Below are positions 9,990 to 21,200 of a stretch of 64,000 nt of DNA, one piece after another. The stretch spans positions 185,956-249,955 of the forward strand of contig JACDOX010000170.1 in assembly GCA_014549065.1 (NCBI GenBank). The letters are read 5' to 3'. The notes below the pieces were generated by a model. The model did no database searches, was not told where the DNA came from, and was given only the letters and a program-made list of their open reading frames with translations. The translations under genes were made by a program, and so were the position numbers. Numbering within the stretch: the first letter of the stretch is position 1; each line of letters opens with the position of its first letter. Source of the DNA: Cardinalis cardinalis. Lineage: Eukaryota; Chordata; Aves; Passeriformes; Cardinalidae.

Positions 9990-10231
9990 TCCAGAGAGCC
10001 GGGAGCCAGCGGAGGTGTCCGGGAGGGACGAGCAGAGAGCGGCGCACGGGAAGGTCCTGCCTTGGGGACAGCACAGCCCTCGGAGCCTGCAGGAGCAGGG
10101 GCTGGCCAGAGGGACGCAGGCCTTGGCTTCTCTGCCCGAGGGGACCCAGCTGTGCCGGGGGACACCCTGCCAAGCCCAGCCCTGGAGACCGACAGCGCGC
10201 CCGCCATGGAGGAGAGGGAGCCCCCGCCCAG
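9990..10231 (+). promoter_or_regulatory. CpG-rich block with possible alternative first exon
   Basis: This GC-rich block, with roughly 16 CpGs by eye, is isolated within CpG-poor intron 1. Near its end is an ATG in an excellent initiation context (gcgcccgccATGG at 10206) followed by eight codons (MEEREPPP) and a plausible donor, cccAG|gtgtgg (10231/10232). The phase at the donor (two bases of a codon) would join in frame to the ITPR1 exon at 18156, reading through its 16-base leader, or to the exon at 21845. This is a hypothesis only; chance agreement of phase is one in three. Confidence 0.25.
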
Positions 10232-10270
10232 GTGTGGAGCTGCAGAGAGAGGGGACAGGGCAGGGGGACA

Positions 10271-10392
10271 TGCTGGGGAAGGGGCCAGGACGGTGAGGAT
10301 GTGCTGAGGAAGGGGCCAGGGCAGTGAGGATGTGCTGGGGAAGGGGTCAGAACGGTGAGGACATGCTGGGGAAGGGGCCAGGCACTGGGGAC
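10271..10392. repeat. 31-bp minisatellite, about four copies
   Basis: Units begin at 10271, 10302, 10333 and 10364 with the pattern 'tgctggggaaggggccagg' followed by 'acggtgaggatg' variants. The last unit fades into non-repeat sequence. It lies directly downstream of the CpG-rich block. Confidence 0.9.
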
Positions 10393-13300
10393 ACAGGGCA
10401 TGGGCAGCTGCAGGGGCATGGAGGCTGCTCAGGGACAGGTGAGGAAACTGCTGAGTTCAGGGAGTGTTGGGTTTGCTGAGGAGTGCCGAGGGGTGATGTG
10501 GAATGCAGGAACCAGCCCCTGCTGTGGTGAGCCCTCAGCAGGTACCTGGCCATGCAGGTGACGTTAGGGCTGTTCTGTGCCCTCTTCTTCCCTGGCCATC
10601 TTTGTTCCTTGGCCAAGCTCCAGCTGGTGCAATAAACCGAGCTTGCTCTCTTTCCCCATGACATTGGTTGTCCTGGTCCTTTTGGCGTGTTCCAGCTCTC
10701 TCCTGATAGAAATATGCTGGAAAACACTGTGTGCTCATCGGGGCCTCGTCCAGAGGCTGACGTGCAGGCTGCCTCCTCCCAGCAGGGCTGGGGCCAGCCA
10801 GGGTGGGCTTCAGGAAGCATCAGCTTCAGCAAGTGCTCCTTCCTTTTAACAGGATGGAGAAGATGCTGTCAGGTTGTACTTAGTTTGGAACAAAGAAATG
10901 ATATTTTTCTCCTGACAGTGTGTCTCTAATAGAGTTTCTTTTTCCAGCTGCCTGCAGATGCCTGTCAATAGGACCTGTCAGTCATGTTTCTTCCCTCAGT
11001 CAGTGGCTGCTGTGTAAGGGATTGCTGTCAGAGTGTAACTTCCATGCTTTTGACTTGAATTTTCTGTAACTAGCTTGTCTGGTTGCACTGGGCAAATAAT
11101 TAAAAAAAAAAAAAAGGCAGGCGCCCTTTCTAAGGAGAAAAGAACATTGTGCACATTTGCTTTCCTGTACTGAGGTTTTATTGAGGTTAAAGTTACCNAA
11201 ATAAGTTGCTTTATCTGTTTTCTTACACTGTAGTTGCACCTATGAAATAGTAACTTTGGAATAACTTTGTCACCGATATGATAAATCTATTTATCTGTGG
11301 AGTGGCAAATAGTATGAATAGAATGTAATTAACTCGGCCTCGTCTTGCTGTGGGAATTTACACTGCTCTTCCTACTTATTTTTAGAGGAAGGGGAAGTGT
11401 GTGCTTGATTAGCTGAGCAGTGAGTCTGATCTCTCCCCTGGGAGCAGAGGGGAGTGTGGGTGAGTGGATGGGGATTCGGGAGACCTGGATTCAGATCTGG
11501 GCCCCGAGTCTGACCTGTGCATGTCCTTGAGAAAGTCACAGTGCTGTGCTGCTCCCTCCTTCCCCTCTTCCCCAGCCTCCATCTTGCCTCTTCAGCCTGG
11601 AAATAGGAGANAAAATCTGCTGCATTTTAAGTGTCAGGAGGAAAGAGACTTGGTCTGAGAAAGAACATTTCTCCCCCTTGATCTAACGGTTCATCAGCCG
11701 CCCATGGGTGGCAGAGCAGCCTCCTGGACATGAAAGGTTGCAGCTGAAGGGAAAACAAGATCCTGTGGTAGATAAATGCACTGCGCTGATAGGGTTTTTT
11801 TAAGGTGCAGGCTCTGAAATGGAGCTCCATGTGCATAAAACCAGCAGTGCTGAGCCCTCCCAGTGCTGTCCCTGAGCTGGGTCCCACTGCAGGTGTGGGA
11901 GATCCTGGTGTTCAGGATCCTCTCCCAAAATCTCTTTGTTTGCCTTTCCCTGGNGAGTGCCAAGAGCTCCTCTCAGATTTGCAAAGTCAGAAGCTTTGCA
12001 GATGACAGAGCTCTGTCCTCAGCCCCAGCACGGTGATTATTCACTGGGTGAGCTTTTAAATAAAGCACTTCCTCCCTTCCTTGGCTCTTCTAATGGGATT
12101 CTTAGGAATCTTTCCTAGCATCCTCAGGGAGGAAACCTTCCTTTTTTTACTGAATGAGAAACATCAGGTTTGGNTTCAGATTTTCAAGTTAGCTATATCT
12201 GGGAAAATACAGAATGATCTGTGGATGTTATCCAAAAAACCACATGCAATCTTGATTAGTCTGTAGGGCCAAATTTTCAGCCAAGTAATCTTGTAAAAAT
12301 TGGATTTAGCAGATTATCTAAGCATTGGATTTTCAGGATAATACAGTGTTTGGTTGTGTTTAAAAAGTGTTAACTTGCTTGGCCTGATTTACCAATATTA
12401 ATGACCAGATTCCATTTAATTCAAACACAAACTTACCTGGTCTTGGGTGTTCTCAGATCTGTTAATTTCTGGCTGATTCTGCTTATGCCATTAAGCAGTT
12501 CTTAGTGTTTGCTTCTTTGTTGTCTCTCTGCCCTTAAACTCTGGTCTTGCTTCTGTCAAAAACTGAAACAGAATTAAACTTTCCCTCTGGAATTTCCTGT
12601 CGGCAGCAATGAAGTTGAAACACTTAAGTACAGTTGGAGATTCTATTCTTAAACAACCGAGATAGTGAAAAAGACTTCGATGAAGTGCTGCTCCAGTTTT
12701 GGTACCAGTACATATGAAACTGTTTATTGCGTTTATTGAATTGAGCACTAAACCACAGTGCAAATCTGCCAGGAGAGACCTGGGTGCATCCTGGGACTGC
12801 AGGGCACAGCAAGGAGCTTTCTTCTTAATCTAAACAAACATCATTAAAGCATCTTAGAAAGACACAGTAATTTGTATCCCAGTTGCTGGGAATCAAGCAG
12901 TTTGCAATAAGCCACATTTGGGCTCGTTTATTTTACAAACAGGATTTGCAGTCGTGGGGTAAAGAATTAAAATCCCACACAAAGCAGACGTGTGAGACAT
13001 GAAATCGGGGAAGTAGCTTTGAATTCTTTGAAAAAGCCTTTTCACAAATGCTGGAGATGAGGAACGGCAGGGCAGGGATGTTGTCACAAACAGTCCCTGC
13101 GAGGAGGGACTTCAAAAGGGGCCTTGACTCGGCTCTTCAAGGAAAGCAAACTCCCAGCTCTTGAAACCTGTTTTTTCTGACTTAGCATCGGGAGTGAGAT
13201 GAGTGATGGGAGAAATTAGTGTGAAATGTTTACAAAGCAGTTGCATTTCCCGTTCTGAGCGTTTCCAAAGGCAGCTGTCTCACGGAGGTGTTTGATACTG

Positions 13301-16300
13301 AACAGTCAGTTTGATGTCGTGGTGTTTTCACTGGTAATCCTCCTTTAACTGCCCGTATGAAATGTGCTTTCATGGGAAAAAGGATTGAATTTCAGGGACT
13401 ATATTAAGCTTATCCTGGCTTATTCAAGGCCATTAGGCTGAGCATATGCTCTGCTTGTGCCCTAAAATCCAACAGGGATTGAGAGCTGGTGGGAACCCTT
13501 CTGGGTTTGCAGAGCTTCTCCTTGGCTTTGGGGACAAACNGTGGCCAAGGGCTTGTACAAACCCTCTGTGCCTTCCAGAACTGCTTCTGCTCAGTCCCTT
13601 TCACTGTAGGAAAAGCAGCTTGTTTTGGAGATACACACAAGATAATCTGTGGTAAGACATAATCAGAACTGAACCCCGGAGCTGTGTCACTTGCTGTTCA
13701 GTCAGAAGATCACACTTGTGGTGGTGTGCTGCAGATTTGTGCTCACCAGGGCAGGGGGGAAAGCCTGAAACTCCTGGGCTGAGTAGCAGGTTTTCCTGCC
13801 TTTAATTCCCTGCCTGAAATCAGCTAATGCACGTACAGGTCTAGACCCATAGAGCAGAGCTGGCAGAAAAACTTGTAGGTCGGTTTGTTGAAATTCCCAT
13901 GAAATTGAGCAGATTTTTGTTTGTTTATTTATTTTAGTCAGTTTCTTAAACAGAAACTTGATTTTTGTTTTCCTGTGCAGGTAAACTGTATATGAAACAT
14001 ACTGAGCCACTGCCTTTGATATAGACACGAGGAAACAGTCACCAACAGAATTATAAAGATTCGGGCTTTCAGGGCTTAAAAAAATTACTGTACAATGTGT
14101 TCANAGCTCAGGAATTTTTTGATGTCTGTGGGTAGATAGAGTTAACTTCTCAATGTACAGTCCACTTTTAGTTCATGTTTCTTTCGTAGCCTGTCTCTTA
14201 AAATGTGAACCTTCAGCTTAGTGAGAAAAGAACATTATTTTTACAGCTTGGGTTGCTGCTGTTGANGTTGCTGCCACCTGAGTTAAGCTGCTTGGAGAAA
14301 CCTGACTTCATTTTTGCTAGATAATGCCATGCTTATCAGTGCTTCATCTTTGATTTCTTAAAGTGAGTTTACCTAGAGGGAATCTTGTTTTCCTGCAGTG
14401 TTTAACGAGAAGAGGAGGACAATGCTCCCTGGGTAACACTGCCATGTTTCAGCTGGAACAGGATGAATTTCCTGCAGGAATCCCCTCTTGCAGGGCTATG
14501 AAAGTGCCATTAAAACCGGGATTATGCACGGAATAACTGCAAATGTTCTCTTAGGGCTGTCCCCTCATCTAGTATAAATCAGTTGCTCTTGGCACTGGCA
14601 TATCTAAAATAAATAAATAGTGGGGTAATGGTTGTATTTGTCCATGGAGCACAATTGCCTCTGGAGCAGCGTGACTGTGCTGCACCCACGAGAGCCAGGT
14701 ACTGGGAGGCTGTGAAAATCCCCCCGTCCTGCACTTCAGGGAGTTCTGGTGGTCACCCTGTCTGTGGTCAGTGCCTTGGGGAGGGCAGTGTCCCCTCACA
14801 GCCAGGGGACACACGTGGATGCTCTGAGTGACGTGTCCAGGAGCAAATGTGTTCTCCTCAGTCCCTGTGCTGTGAACTTGGATAAATGTGCCAAGGCTGA
14901 CAGGTTTTTACTGCCTCCGCTTCTGGCCTGTCCTGCTGAAGAAAATAATCAGAGATGACCCCCACAGAGATCTGGTTTTGGGAGGATTAGTGTGGCCAGC
15001 TGTTGTTGACAGCATCTTTTAGAAAAAGGTTTTCAAACTGGGTACCTGGGAACTTTGCTCTTAAAAACTTTCCAGTTTTTGCCTCACCTTTCCTGGGTGT
15101 CAGAGGTAGGAAAAGCCTCCATTTGAGGTGGCTGATCATTTAATGCTTGATGCCAGTAACTGGAGTGGTTTTGTTAGTCCCTTGTGAGGAGACTGTGAAA
15201 AGCTCTGAAGCTGAATTANTGCAGCAATGATTCTGTTCCCTCCTGTGTGGGGAGGCCTGGGGGATCAGATCACTGAGTCCTTTCTCCATCTGCCAGTCCA
15301 GCATGGTCCTGAGCCCTGGCCAAGCTGAGCATTTGCAGGGAGAGGTGTCAGTGGTGCTTTTGGCCATTAAATAGAGGTAGCCAGGACTATGAGAAAGCTT
15401 GAGGATAAATCAGTGTTTTAGGAGAGGCTCACCCCAGTGGGAATTGGCTCCCTGCTCCCCCAGGTGCTGGAGCATCTCCTGGTGTGTTGGGATGGCATCA
15501 CACTGATGGGTGTTGGAACAGTTTTTGGGAGTCCAGGAGAAGGGGCAGTGAGGACTCAGATGGTGATTAATCCCTGCCTAAGCTTGGGAAACAAGGTTAT
15601 TGGAGCCAGGTCAGCCTTGGTGAAGCCAAACTCCAGCCCAGCTCTCCTGGGTGGGAGCAGCACAGGCTGGGCTTCCAGGCTGCACCCCAGACCCAGCCCT
15701 GCAGGCTCAGCCAGNAATTCTGGGGATCATCTGGGAAGAACCCAGCTGTTCAATTCACTGAACNGCTGCCAGCCTGAACACCACCTTTCTGATATCCAGA
15801 ACTCTGTGATGGTTCTGGGTAAAGCTGATAAACATTTTATTCGTGGAATTGTCACTAATTCGCAGAAGAGTTTTTTTTAGGGGTCTGACTATCATGATAT
15901 GTCAGAGTTACAATTTCATGGTATGGTGGGNTCTTCCTCAGTGAAGAAAATGAGAAAATTGAGGCTGTGTCCTGGAAAGTGATGGAGGAATTTGCTTGTC
16001 CATCCCTGGGCCTGGTTTTGGGCCGTGGTCTGAGATTCTTTTTTTCTATTTTTTTTGGCCAAGAAAAAAATCTCTAATGGAAGTCAATAACTTTGACCTT
16101 CACATTCCCTTGGGAACAGCTGTGGTGAACATCTGCCTCTTGTGAGGAAGAAGTAATCCCCCCCACAGCCTCGAAAAGAAACCTTAATGCCAGGTAGAAG
16201 GGGTTAATTTGGGAGTATCTGTGGGTTTTGTTGGCTTAGACAGCTTTTGCTTTGGGCTCTATTAATTCAGGGCTGAGCCTAATTTTGAGGGATGAAAGGT

Positions 16301-17704
16301 TTTTTAGTCTGAAGTTGGTAGTTTANCATCCAAGTCAGGAAATGGGGAAAGTTGTATTTCCAGTGCTGCTAATTCAGTCCCTCTGCATATTTCTGTATGT
16401 TTCTTGGCATCTGTCTTAAAATAGGTAGCAGTGTTTTTTCTGTCCTCTTATCAAGAAAGAATGGGAACAGACTGTGTAACATGCAGTGGCTGAAGGACTT
16501 GGCATTTATCAGGCAGCCTGGAGCCAAAGGGTTTGGTGTTGTGTGCACCCAGATTTGCTTCCAGTGAGCTGAGACCCCTTTACCTGTATATGAGCCTGGC
16601 CTGTTATCTCTTGGTTTTCCTGGATTTGTTCTTCGTTGTACCAGTGACACAGATTTGCAGGGATAGAATATCCATGGTGTGCTTTGATTTAATAATAATG
16701 AAAGTTGTTATTGTTGTTCCCAGCAGCACAGATCTTTTGGGAGTGAGGGGGGAGAGCTGCTTGGAGCTTTTCAGAAGAAAAGGGTAACTGTAGGTTTTTA
16801 TTGCCCTTTCTTAGCAGCAAACATCACCTTTTAGATCTCCATGAACTTGTCCTTGTTGAGCTCCAAGCTTGCCTAACAACCTGCTCCTTGNGCTTCTGGT
16901 AAACAAGATAATGCCCAGGGAAAGGGGATATTTATCCCTGGACAGGCAGGGCTGTGCTCTAGAATAAGCAGAATTTCCTGCTGCTCCCTTCTTCTGCTGT
17001 TAGAGCATTGAGAGCCTCTTTGGGTGTGATGGAGGGAGAGGGAGGAGGTGTTTGGAGTTTTCTGCCTNAGCTGTGGGAGCGTGGCCCTGGGCAGTGCTGG
17101 CTGGCAGGGCTCACAGCCTGCCAGGAGGAGCAGCTTGCAGCAGCCTTGGTGCTCCTGCTGTTTGAAACCTCAAGCACAGGAGCTGCTGGGCCTTTTGAAC
17201 CCACTGATCAAAAAGCAGGGCTTGGGAGGATCTCCAGGAAACCAGTAAATGGGCTTGGGAAAGATGTCTTTGAAAATCTGTTCTGTTGGGTTTTTTATCT
17301 GGGCTCGTGTTGGCTCTTTGTTGCTGTGACAGATTGAAACTCAATTTTTTTTTCTATATTTATTGAAATGACTGGTGGATCCTGTGTCGTTTGGACTTGG
17401 GGCTTTAGAGAAAATCAAGTTCTTAATACAGCTGAAGTTGGCAACACTCAGTGTCTGTCTCCTCAGTGTTACATTTAAGCCATCTATATTAAACCCAGGA
17501 TTGAAGAATTACTGGTTTCACAGGGATTTGGTTGTCTGATAAAGCATTTGACTTTGGAAAAATCTTAATCTTTGTTTTTACATGCAAAATCTGTTGCCAG
17601 GCATGCTGAGTGGGTCTTCACCTAATTCTGGTTTTGGGCCTGTGGGTGTAAGCAGGAGGCTGCTGGTGTCATGTCAAAAAACGTTGCCATGAATCAGGTC
17701 AATA

Positions 17705-17754
17705 TTTGNAATTTCTCAGGAGCACTATTCCAGGTGCTCCTGAGAAATTCCAAA
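17705..17754. repeat. Perfect 21-bp-stem inverted repeat with 8-nt loop
   Basis: The left arm is 17705-17725, the loop tattccag 17726-17733, and the right arm 17734-17754. All arm positions pair, provided the single n at 17709 is g. The core of the arms is AATTTCTCAGGAGCAC and its complement. It sits about 400 bp upstream of the ATG exon. It may be a small foldback element or a short hairpin RNA precursor; the total length (50 nt) is short for a typical pre-miRNA. Confidence 0.85.
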
Positions 17755-18155
17755 GGAGAACCTTTAATTCTGGCAAAGAAATGTGCTTTAGATACAAATA
17801 TGGCAGAAACTGCAGCGGTCTCCTCTCCCCTCTTCCTCTGGCAGGTGGGATGGAATGGGTTGCTGCAGCTGCACTGAAATCCAGCATCCTCTGGGATGAA
17901 TGCCTGCCTGTGAAGCAGTCCCACGTGCAATGAGATGCCAGTAGCTGCTTGTTTTTCCTGGTTTATTTTTCCAAGCAAGCACTCTGGCCTGCTGGGTTTC
18001 CTTTGATACCTGAAGTTCCACTGCGAGAACTTGCTCGGTTTTTCAAACAAACCAACAATCAAAGGCAAAGGCTCCTGTTGCTGTAACCTCTGGTAGCTGC
18101 ACCAAGGAATTCTGCCTGATTCATGTTGTGCTTTATTCTTTCTTCTTTCTTCCAG

Positions 18156-18263
18156 GGGCAATAAGCCAGAGATGACTGACAAGATGTCGAGCTTCCTTCA
18201 TATTGGAGATATTTGTTCTCTCTATGCAGAGGGCTCAACAAATGGATTTATTAGCACTTTGGG
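18156..18263 (+). CDS. ITPR1: ITPR1 exon 2 (start codon exon), residues 1-31
   Basis: The acceptor is ttctttcttccag|gggc and the donor is TTGGG|gtaaga. The first 16 bases are leader and the ATG is at 18172, with G at -3 and A at +4. It encodes [20 protein letters not shown] and on to FISTLG, with codon 31 split after two bases. The mammalian protein begins MSDKMSS, so residue 2 differs (Thr, as also in type 2 receptors). This start matches the family start exactly. This is the first beta strand region of the suppressor domain. Third-position GC is low (about 40 per cent by hand count). Confidence 0.97.
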
Positions 18264-21200
18264 GTAAGAACAGCTGTTCTCTTGTATTAAAAACCCTGTA
18301 AGAAAGACTAGCAGAGCTCAGCTAGCTCTCCTGAGCCTGATCCCAGGGAATACTGGCTAAAGCAAGGGAGCTTTATGGATAGATTTGTCTCTAAATATAA
18401 AAATGGCCTAAAGTGAATATGGCAAGGTAAATTTTGGGAGGCTGGAGAGTGTACCCATGGCTGTGGTGCAGTTTAATGTCCTTGGTGGGGAGGAAGAGCC
18501 TTGTCAGGTGNAGGGGTAGAGGGGAATGAATGCAATCCAATGATTTTCATGTTGTTGTGTGTCCCGTGTCNGTCCGTGTGTCCCGTCCTGTCCCTCCCTG
18601 CCCCTTCCCCCAGTCAGGGGTGAGCAGAGCCCAGTGCACTCTGCTGACTGCACAAAGGATGTAGCACAGGCAATGGAAGTAGTGTAAAAAACAAAAATAT
18701 CTAACAAAAAAATNAATCAAATCTTTCAGCCAAGTGGTTTAAATACCAGTAACTCACCACTACAGCTAGTTTGGCCTTAAAATTGAGGTTTAATTTGAGG
18801 TTTCTCCTATGAACAAAATTGTTTTTCTCCTATCAAAGGAGAAGATGTTTTGAGCCTTGTGCTTTGCCAGAGCTCTGGAGCTGCAGTGGGAGCTGTGTTG
18901 TGCCAGCTCCTGCCCCCTGTGCTTCCCACAGAGCCCCTTTGTGCTGCCTCCACCAGGCCAGGGGCAGGTGCTCTGCAGCAGGAGAGGGGAATGCTGCTCC
19001 GTCAACCACAAAAATAGCTTTTCACATGGGAACAGCACGAGCTGGCAGAGCAGAGCCNTGGGGTTGGAACACAGCTCTGAGGAGGGCCAGGCAATGTTTG
19101 ATGCTGCTGAGGAGGAACCTCTACAAGCATCAGGAGCTGGGTGCTGCCTGGGGAGGAGCCCTTGCAGGGCGAGAAGCTCCAGGAGCACCTCTGGCCCCTG
19201 TTCCCGAGGGCAGGAGCAGTGAGGGGCACACACACAACCTGCTCTTTCTCATTTCCAGTAGCCCTAAGGGCCTCAGGGTGGGTACAGTCACAGCACATTT
19301 TTTGATGCCTACAGCCCAGATGCATCTGCTAAATGGAGCTCCCAAGCAGGGTACAGAGCCAGCATCCTGGTAAGTGCCTCGGCAGGAGATGGTGGGCTGG
19401 AATCTCACCTGAGTGACTCCAAACTAACTTGTAGGTTTAGTCCTCTAGCTATTAGGATTCTGGAAAATAAGGGGGCAGAGAAGGAAGCAGACACTGAAGA
19501 TGCACCATGATCTATTATAGGAAAGAGAAGAAAATATGGGATGCTGCCAGAAAGGAGAGAAGGTATGATAAAAGCAAGGGATGTAGTAAGTAGGGTTGGT
19601 CGAATAGTATTTGGCAAATGTATTTGACAAATTTCCCAGGTCCTGGTCAAATATGCCACGTGCACTGTGCAGCCCTGGATCAGCTGTGTGACGGGCCAAA
19701 TACTATCTGCTGAACACTGGCAACATGAGTTATCCTCTACAGCTGCCTCTTGTTTCTNCTCCCAGTCCTGAAGCGAGTTTGGCAGTGAATAACTGCAGGC
19801 CAAGTAGAAAGTTGTTCTGCCATGTGGATCCCATGCAGTGCATGATGAACAGTATGCAGTGGCTGTGGCTTCTGAGGGCATTGCTGAGCAGATGTTTTTC
19901 ACCATGGCTGGTCCTTGTGGACATGACAGGCCCCAAGCACGTGTTATTTCCTAGGCTTGATGAGGTGTCCTCATGGCAGGCCTAAGGACCCCTCCGTGTT
20001 CAGGCCTCCTCTTTGATTTGGTTAGTGCTGTTTTAAGGTAACTGCATTATATAATGGCCACATATCTCTGAGCCTAATTTAAGCCAGAAATCCTAATTGC
20101 TCTGTGAAACATGAAATGCATTATCATCTTAATAAGCCTCTGTAATCAAATTAGTTTTGTCCCATATTTAATTTAGTCTTTGTCCTGGAGAAAATTAAAG
20201 CAGCAAAGGAAAGATTTGGTGTAATTGTCCTCCAGCCCATGTGGAGTTTTGACAGTCTGATGTCATAACGATGTGTAATGACTTGTTATGTGGTTCCCGA
20301 AGGTTGAGGAGCAGATACCACTCACTCTACATTCTAATGCTGTCCTAAATCTCTGAAGAGTGTTCCTATTGAGTATTCCTATGACATGTTGCTTAATCAC
20401 AACTTGACTCTTGCTGTTTCCCAATCTCAGTGCTGTCATCATNATGATTACTGGTGTACAATCTATCCTCTTTCGTGTTTCTCACCCTGTAAAATTTTCC
20501 TCTTACTAGTTTGGGAATTTCCTCTTTATTTTCAACTTAATCTCAGATGAGAGGGATGTATTGCACTGAGATGATCTGTATGGGATGATCAGAGTAACCT
20601 ATTTCCTGGATATTTTTGGCCCTTCATTCACCAGAAGCAAGCAGGTGCTTCAGCTCAAATGTTAATACCATTCATGTTGGAGCACCTATATATAAATATA
20701 TATATAGTACTGAGCAGGGAGAAAATCCATGGGGAAAAAGCAATTCACTCTGAATGTTTGCATATGCAAATCTTAGATGCATAAAACTGTTGAGCCCTCT
20801 TAGTTTCTCTGATCTCTTAATTTTCATGCACTTCCTTATTTTCTCTAATTGTTGTCTCAAGATGCTCCCTGCATGTGAGCAGCCTCTGCAAGGAACAACT
20901 CTCATATTCTAGGTCTCAGTCTTCCTCCAGTTGATTCTGCATGAGAATGGACCTCTCAAACCTTAGACCTTGGAGTTTTACTTTCTACGTTTGTGTAGAA
21001 AGCCTCTTTGACAGATTGGTTGTAAGGGGCCAAATTGAGTCATTTACGATCAAATCAAGCCCCAAAGTGTTTGGTCATAGGTGCAATTTTCCAGTTTGGG
21101 AAAAGCCCAATTCCACCTTGATCCAAAGCTGCTCAGGNGGAGCAGTGGGAACAGGGGCTTCCTACCTATTCCCTTTATTCTGTGGGATTTCAGCTGACCC

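Larger units (their letters stand above)
3809..18155 (+). other. ITPR1: Intron 1 of ITPR1
   Basis: This intron runs from the gtacgg donor to the tcttctttcttccag acceptor. It contains four CR1 fragments (5935-6165, 6948-7460, 8503-8668, 9012-9130), tandem repeats at 3892, 6720, 8062 and 10271, a CpG-rich block near 9990-10231, an A-rich run at 11101-11114, and a perfect hairpin at 17705-17754. The remaining stretches, including 11120-17700, show no recognisable gene or repeat. A further non-coding ITPR1 exon may hide here. Confidence 0.6.

Noticed and set aside
17705..17754. Calling the hairpin a microRNA gene
   Set aside because: The total length of 50 nt with a fully paired 21-bp stem is shorter than a normal animal precursor and no conservation or small-RNA evidence is available.
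19480..19960. Possible old transposon or processed gene fragment in intron 2
   Set aside because: The purine-rich stretch and mixed ORFs show no terminal repeats, no known element consensus and no protein similarity.
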